From assembly GCA_963706315.1 (NCBI GenBank), contig CAVPMA010000014.1:1-64000 (forward strand): a stretch of 64,000 nt of DNA, written 5' to 3'. Below the pieces are notes generated by a model that searched no databases, had not been told where the DNA came from, and saw only the letters and a list, made by a program, of their open reading frames with translations. The translations under genes were made by a program, and so were the position numbers. Below, piece by piece: positions 60,801 through 64,000 of this stretch. Origin of the DNA: CALMEC01 sp963706315 (GTDB lineage Bacteria; Actinomycetota; Thermoleophilia; Miltoncostaeales; Miltoncostaeaceae). How positions within the stretch are numbered: the stretch's first letter is position 1; each line of letters starts with the position of its first letter.

Positions 60801-61098
60801 GGGCGGCCGCAGACGGGCCCGGGCGCACCTGCTGGGGAAGGAACTCGGGGGCTCGGGCGACGAGCGGAGGAACCTGGTCACGTTCGACCAGGATGCCAAC
60901 ACCGAGATGTTCAACAAGTGGGAGGCCAGGGTCATCGGCGCGGCCGTCGAGCGCTTCCCCGTGTGCCTGACGTACGTGGTCTTCCCGGTTTACGACCACG
61001 ACGATCTGATCCCCTACCGCATCGAGGCAACCCTGAAGGACGACTGCACGGGGGTACTCATCCTCAGCGACGGGATCGACAACCGTCTCGTGAACTAG
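57868..61098 (+). CDS. Large modular protein with GNxxVxxLL-like leader, twin Cys ribbons and C-terminal NS-type nuclease
   Basis: This 1076-residue protein looks like a secreted or injected nuclease toxin. Residues 52-66 read WLQSHGGNAGIARLL, like the LQxxxGNxAVxxLL signature found on many proteins linked to contractile injection systems. Two CxC-x9-CxxC ribbons follow (C86/88/98/101 and C132/134/144/147). Next come a long Ala/Pro-rich linker, Ala-rich helices (about 370-800), a membrane segment near 852-880 and a Pro-rich hinge. The C-terminal domain (about 925-1076) matches the DNA/RNA non-specific endonuclease pattern: ARAHLLGKELGGSGDERRNL with H987 and N1002. No HExxH of the DUF4157 type and no adjacent immunity gene are seen. 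Confidence 0.82.
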   Translation: MFETSRQDGCRVCKASVAPAARDVPAPVPVGPVSAVALAALPSPQRAAAVGWLQSHGGNAGIARLLAEGGASAPPRPAIAREGQRCACGGLIGPDGQCDRCRAETRQESASTETIARRRARDEQAAPAAEMCTCGEEAGAGGQCDRCRDDAPGAVTPAVGSASAAPLSLDLPRGDARAAAAETSARAADATAADAAPVPPARAHGPPEADVDASMPEAALTHEVTSGVAPRPGDPSADRFASPFAIGAAFGAPVPSSDALAAPALASAPSSDEAASVLAPTMAHEAVTGPLSASGRGATGPPALADDLLDAPPAPRAADAFGALALPGAPLPAHGASSLGGLAGAVPAAVGGVATSLPAPATAAPGASTGKTPIPVEAILGEFEGLSGDIAGRGSRSLGLVESARKRIRGVLADLGAGAESTASACGGEAEARLSGESGTVLGAVQAEGEKAQTTTAARAGAARAAISEETQAMRAEGTSALDGGLAQLNQASAGSGSSILGRIGSVISAAASSITGWVSRSLGDAASALHGYGGRLLGAVSGLASGVLARIEEVAGQVAGAARSVVTRAVSLLQGIVSAAKSTLASMIAAARRAVNGWLAQAAALVERVLSRVAAGISSAVAQALAHVREARAQAESRAAGGCRPEALAGLQQRRAQLRGELDAALTDHAARGIAPADQVVSSVTSAVGAVVSAMTSGGSSLVTATLGGLAGVRSDAAGEIHARTEEGNDGIAGARSSLDAGRNPFEAAVEGLRNAPARLVGRITQVASTSQDGDGASAPGPVALDLPPVTAFLGLGPSTGTPTPGPLRPPVWNPNFGGPTTKPVVEAGKKLFQTAAEQAPKMAGEAGTIGMVEGFIIFFAAVIAGLIVGAIAVMLGWVTGEGRIELPSWRKDPVPAPPPSTTPKPAPGPQHVPDKKEGDDDEDCRSCGPGTTNIDYGTLDRLGRATGVRARLKGIPDPGTPANPAIEPSGWTRQVRGGRRRARAHLLGKELGGSGDERRNLVTFDQDANTEMFNKWEARVIGAAVERFPVCLTYVVFPVYDHDDLIPYRIEATLKDDCTGVLILSDGIDNRLVN

Positions 61099-61202
61099 TG
61101 CGGGCTAGTGGGAGGAGGCCGACAGGCAGCGAGCGTGACGGCGATCGGGCAACGCCTGCTCCGCATGCTGCCCTGCAGCAGGTGGGCGACAACTGTGGTT
61201 GT

Positions 61203-61400
61203 TCACGGCGGAATCAGACCCCAGCGCGGGGCCTCAGTCCCGGGGCGAAGACGTTGACTCGGTGGGTTCACCCCTGCGGACGACCTAATCCCGTCCAGGC
61301 GCGTAGCAAGGGATGGCGGGCAGTCAGCCTCCCCACGCTCGACTGCTTCCAGGATGCGGGCTGGGCAGTCGGCCGCCTCGGGTAGTTCGCGCTTCGTCAC
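61203..61400 (-). CDS. Possible small protein
   Basis: A 65-residue frame from GTG 61400 reads RELPEAADCPARILEAVERG and then SLATRLDGIRSS, weakly like the small protein at 54093-54281 (a helix followed by GE, a Pro and a TxRL segment). The C-terminal half is Arg/Pro-rich and may be noncoding. The rest of 61099-61353 holds no clear gene and, in particular, no evident immunity gene for the upstream nuclease. Confidence 0.3.
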   Translation of the reverse strand: MTKRELPEAADCPARILEAVERGEADCPPSLATRLDGIRSSAGVNPPSQRLRPGTEAPRWGLIPP

Positions 61401-61458
61401 AGACTTCTGGGTGACAACCGCCTGCGTGAATCGGCGCGTGCCTCCTGTGGCAGCAGAT

Positions 61459-61620
61459 ATGTCCGTGTCACACCCCGATAACCCCGGTTACCACATCGTT
61501 GACGGCCCTGAATTGGCCCAGTCCTACGACGAGCAAGCGGACATCCTCTATTCTGGGTCGGCGACACCGCGCGCGACGCGATCTCGGTCACGAGCAAGGA
61601 CGGCCACCTCGTCCGCCCCC
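61459..61620 (+). pseudogene. Relic of a DUF2283 (YuzE-like) gene
   Basis: ATG 61459 opens a frame ending in QSYDEQADILYS, the N-terminal DUF2283 pattern (Tyr-Asp-x-Glu/Gln-Ala-Asp-x-Leu-Tyr). After a one-base change of frame near 61550 the expected continuation appears: WVGDTARDAISVTSKDGHLV. In its present form the gene is broken. It occupies the 5' part of the long open frame that leads into the next large gene and argues that the real start of that gene is downstream. Confidence 0.5.
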
Positions 61621-61788
61621 GTCGAGGTCCGCGGTGCGCTCGCCAAGGTTCACCCGCTCGACCGGCGTCCCCGGACGCAAGTGGATCTTGAAAGAAACGG
61701 GACATCGGCGCTAACGTGCGCGTATCGGGACGTGCCGCGCCGTGGCCAGCCTGTGCCGGTGGTCTTCGACCGACGGAATGGGCTGAAG

Positions 61789-63312
61789 ATGGACAGGTAT
61801 CCAAAGCTCAGGGAAGCTGCTCGCCATCGGCAGGACGCGGATGGCCAGGTCGAGGCGCGCGACACGTCAGAAGGCGGCGACCTCCTCGTATCGAGCCAAG
61901 TCGCAAGCGAGGCTGGCTTCGGCCGCGCTTCCTCGACGCGCCCGAAGCTTTGCCCGAAGAGCGTTCTCGCTTTGCAACGGATGGCTGGCAACGGGGCTGT
62001 CGGGCTGATCCTCAGCGACTCTGGCTCGCCGGCGGCACGGCGGCTCCTGCGGGACCCCAAGAAGGCCGCGCCGGCGGGTGGCGTGCTCACCCAGCACCCA
62101 CAGGTTGGCCTCTGGTCTGTCCGCGTTGAACCTGGTGGACAAGGCGATGGAGTGGAGCGCGTTGATCCGGTTTCTGGAGCGACCAAGTTGTTCGTCGGGG
62201 ATACAGCCGTCGTGCGCGCGGTGTTTCAGACGCTCGAGGAGTACGACCATGACTACATCGGGGACAGCGTCGCAACGTCTGGTGGTGGTGTCCACGTAAC
62301 CGACCGCTGGGCGGATGCAAAAACGCGCGAGTGGCAGCTTCGGTTCACCAAGGTCGGTACCAGCAAGGTCAGCATGGAGCTTTCCCAGGATGGGCCCATC
62401 GACAGTTATGACGAGCAGTTCCAGGTCGTGGCCGACCTGCAGGACTTCACGCTTGCGTGTGTCGAAGCCCAATCCGCTTTGCGAGGGAAGTTCGACCACG
62501 CGTCGCGCCGAATCAATACGGCGGCGAGCGCGTTCCGCAAGGCTTACGCGGAGCAACAGGCGGATCTTGATGACGTCGCAGCGCGTCAGAAGATGTTCGC
62601 CGACCTCATCTTCGGAGCGCTCTTCGCGGCGGCCGGTGGCTTCGTTGGTGGTTGGGTCGGCGGCTGGCTCAAGAACGTAAATGAAAAGGCGTACAAGGAA
62701 AAGGATTGGTTGATCGACAGCGCGAAGGACACGGTCAAGTTCGCTGTCCGATCGGGAGATAAGCTCCGCGGCGGCGCCAGTCCGTCCGTGCAGGGGGACT
62801 CCACCGCCCCAGGTGTGACGGTCCCAGATCATCCCCGCGGCGAGTTCAAGGCGAGTGGCAAGGATCCGCTGGACTTCCTTACCGATCTCCAGGCCAAGAT
62901 TGCGGGCGAAGGCGAGCAAGCGCAGGACGCGCTTACGAAGTTGATCGCGAGTGCACGGGAGGCGCGGTCTGCGCAGTCCAAGGCTGACTTCGGCGAGGAC
63001 CCTGTCGCCGTGGTCAACAAAGACCTGACACTTGACCAGATTGTGAGCGCACTCCCAGTTGACAAGAAGGTCTACCTCAAGGGACTTTGGAAGACCTGGC
63101 TGGAGACCTACGGATGGCGCACGTACGAAACCGGTGTCTTGATGGCGCTTCCGGCCGTGGAGAGAAAGATCGAGAAAGCTGCGAACGACATGGGCGAGAC
63201 TGCTCACCAATGGTTCGTGCAATGGGCGGATCCGGCCGGAGCCTGGAACGCGAAGAAGCAAAAAGAGCTGGACAAGCAACTTGAGAAAGAAGGTGGCCTG
63301 TACGGTCCTTGA
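61789..63312 (+). CDS. Large protein with GNxxVxxLL-like leader and glycine-zipper membrane segment
   Basis: From ATG 61789 the product has 507 residues. A charged N-terminus leads to VLALQRMAGNGAVGLIL (about 59-75), the same short signature as in the preceding large gene. A beta-rich region follows (around VGLWSVRVEPGG and REWQLRFTKVG), then a helical part, a Gly-zipper hydrophobic segment near residues 272-296 (GALFAAAGGFVGGWVGGWL) and a Lys/Glu-rich helical C-terminus. I recognise no catalytic domain; a pore-forming or membrane-inserting role is a guess. The frame is open back to 61354, but that part overlaps a DUF2283 relic. GC is lower than in the core genome. Confidence 0.72.
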   Translation: MDRYPKLREAARHRQDADGQVEARDTSEGGDLLVSSQVASEAGFGRASSTRPKLCPKSVLALQRMAGNGAVGLILSDSGSPAARRLLRDPKKAAPAGGVLTQHPQVGLWSVRVEPGGQGDGVERVDPVSGATKLFVGDTAVVRAVFQTLEEYDHDYIGDSVATSGGGVHVTDRWADAKTREWQLRFTKVGTSKVSMELSQDGPIDSYDEQFQVVADLQDFTLACVEAQSALRGKFDHASRRINTAASAFRKAYAEQQADLDDVAARQKMFADLIFGALFAAAGGFVGGWVGGWLKNVNEKAYKEKDWLIDSAKDTVKFAVRSGDKLRGGASPSVQGDSTAPGVTVPDHPRGEFKASGKDPLDFLTDLQAKIAGEGEQAQDALTKLIASAREARSAQSKADFGEDPVAVVNKDLTLDQIVSALPVDKKVYLKGLWKTWLETYGWRTYETGVLMALPAVERKIEKAANDMGETAHQWFVQWADPAGAWNAKKQKELDKQLEKEGGLYGP

Positions 63313-63422
63313 GAGTCTTCAGCGAGATGTTCGCCCCATTGAGAGGTCCGGCAAGGCATCCGAGGAGAGGCATGGTGGGGATGTTGGCCACCTTCGTGCC
63401 GCTTGGTGGGTTCTGTCCCGCT

Positions 63423-64000
63423 TCAGGAAAGTGGCAGGGTTTCGGGCTCGTTTAGCGTGAGTGTCGCGCCCTCGGCCGGGGCCTGGAGGTAGCGGTCCAT
63501 CGGTCGTCGCATCTGGATCGCCTCGTGCGGTCGGATCCAGTTAGACGTCTGGCGGTAGGCCTCGACCTCGGCGGCCAGCGTCGGTCCGTCCGGGATATCG
63601 AGGCGGTAGAGGTGCTCGTACTTCAGCGAGCCGAACGCGCGCTCCCTGACGCCGTTCTGCTGCGGTGATTTCCGTCTGGTGCGAATGTGGATGAGCTCCG
63701 GCCGCGAGTCGATGAACCGGCAGAACCCGGTCGCTTTGAACGCGGGGCCGTTGTCGGAGACGACGGCGATCGGTCGCAGCTCTCCGGTGTCGGGGTCGGT
63801 GAGAAGCTCGATGAGCGACCGATCATGCAGGCGCTCAGCCTCCCCGATCGCCAGCTCGACGGCGGCGATCGCATCGTGATGGTTCTGGGTCATCGATACG
63901 TGCCAGCCGAGCTCCGCCTTGGCCCAGTAGTCGGCGCAGCCTGCGATGCGCCAGATGCCGCCCTGGGTGGTCTCGTACTCGGTGAAATCCAGTTGCCACA
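63423..64000 (-). CDS. DDE transposase, IS3/IS481-like integrase core (N-terminus beyond window)
   Basis: The rve-type catalytic core is read on the minus strand from the window edge: WQLDFTEYETTQGGIWRIAG holds the first Asp, VVSDNGPAFKA the second, and SPQQNGVRERAFGSLKYEHL the Glu. The C-terminus is QMRRPMDRYLQAPAEG and ends at TGA 63425-63423. The start lies to the right of 64000. Terminal inverted repeats cannot be confirmed because only one end of the element could be in view; the 110 bases between 63313 and 63422 hold no gene. Confidence 0.9.
   Translation of the reverse strand, partial: WQLDFTEYETTQGGIWRIAGCADYWAKAELGWHVSMTQNHHDAIAAVELAIGEAERLHDRSLIELLTDPDTGELRPIAVVSDNGPAFKATGFCRFIDSRPELIHIRTRRKSPQQNGVRERAFGSLKYEHLYRLDIPDGPTLAAEVEAYRQTSNWIRPHEAIQMRRPMDRYLQAPAEGATLTLNEPETLPLS

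Noticed and set aside
57868..61098. Calling the large protein a DUF4157 metalloprotease-type eCIS core protein
   Set aside because: Only the short leader and Cys ribbons are similar; there is no HExxH or the surrounding conserved block anywhere in the frame.
61354..61788. Starting the second large protein at ATG 61354 (652 residues)
   Set aside because: The first part overlaps a recognisable DUF2283 relic in mixed frames and reads Arg/Ser-rich, so ATG 61789 is more likely, although the true start is uncertain.
63313..64000. A complete insertion sequence with terminal inverted repeats
   Set aside because: The transposase runs off the window and the other end is not visible, so the element boundaries cannot be set.

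Overview
The window is a very GC-rich chromosomal segment from what looks like an actinobacterium, most likely of the Thermoleophilia (Solirubrobacterales or Gaiellales type). That assignment is inferred from gene content and order, not from any search: a bacterial hopanoid operon of the hpnCDE/shc type, CarD, a DUF2469 protein, a class I lysyl-tRNA synthetase, and the order clpC - radA - carD - PIN/TRAM - ispD - ispF - cysS - rlmB - sigma factor - tRNA-Thr. Starts at GTG are very common, genes are often joined by 4-base ATGA or GTGA stop/start overlaps, and four core genes appear to start at CTG.

1-8.6 kb (minus strand) is a hopanoid operon: type 2 IPP isomerase, HpnH, HpnG-like nucleosidase, HpnA-like epimerase, squalene-hopene cyclase, then HpnC, HpnD and HpnE, which make squalene. 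HpnE runs off the left edge. 8.7-23.3 kb holds an HtrA protease, a DHA2-type exporter, a prenyl diphosphate synthase, an alcohol dehydrogenase, a FIST sensor protein, a rhomboid protease, an ornithine-carbamoyltransferase-like enzyme, a hydroxyacyl-CoA dehydrogenase, a diguanylate cyclase, a PAP2 phosphatase, a nucleoside phosphorylase, tilS and hpt.

23.4-40.1 kb is core housekeeping: ftsH, folP-folB-folK, a dps-fur pair behind two palindromic operators, an efeU-like iron permease, coaX, dus, greA, lysK, bS18, clpC, radA, carD and a PIN/TRAM protein. 40.1-47.5 kb carries a glycosyltransferase pair (GT2-GtrA and GT39), a nitronate monooxygenase divergent from an HxlR regulator, an APH(6)-type kinase and a DUF72 protein. 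47.5-53.5 kb returns to core genes (ispD, PHP phosphatase, ispF, cysS, rlmB, a SigH-type sigma factor) and ends at tRNA-Thr(UGU).

From the 3' end of tRNA-Thr to the right edge (53.5-64 kb) the character changes to a genomic island: looser coding, lower GC in places, a serine recombinase with a palindrome inside its promoter, an excalibur protein, a lipoprotein, two DUF1508 genes, several genes broken by single-base frameshifts, a tRNA-like relic and a DDE transposase cut by the window edge. It also holds two large proteins with the short N-terminal LQxxxGNxxVxxLL-like signature seen on many proteins linked to extracellular contractile injection systems. The first ends in a DNA/RNA non-specific endonuclease domain; the second has a glycine-zipper membrane segment and no domain I recognise. 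These two are the best candidates for something new in the window. No injection-system structural genes, no CRISPR array and no rRNA are visible.
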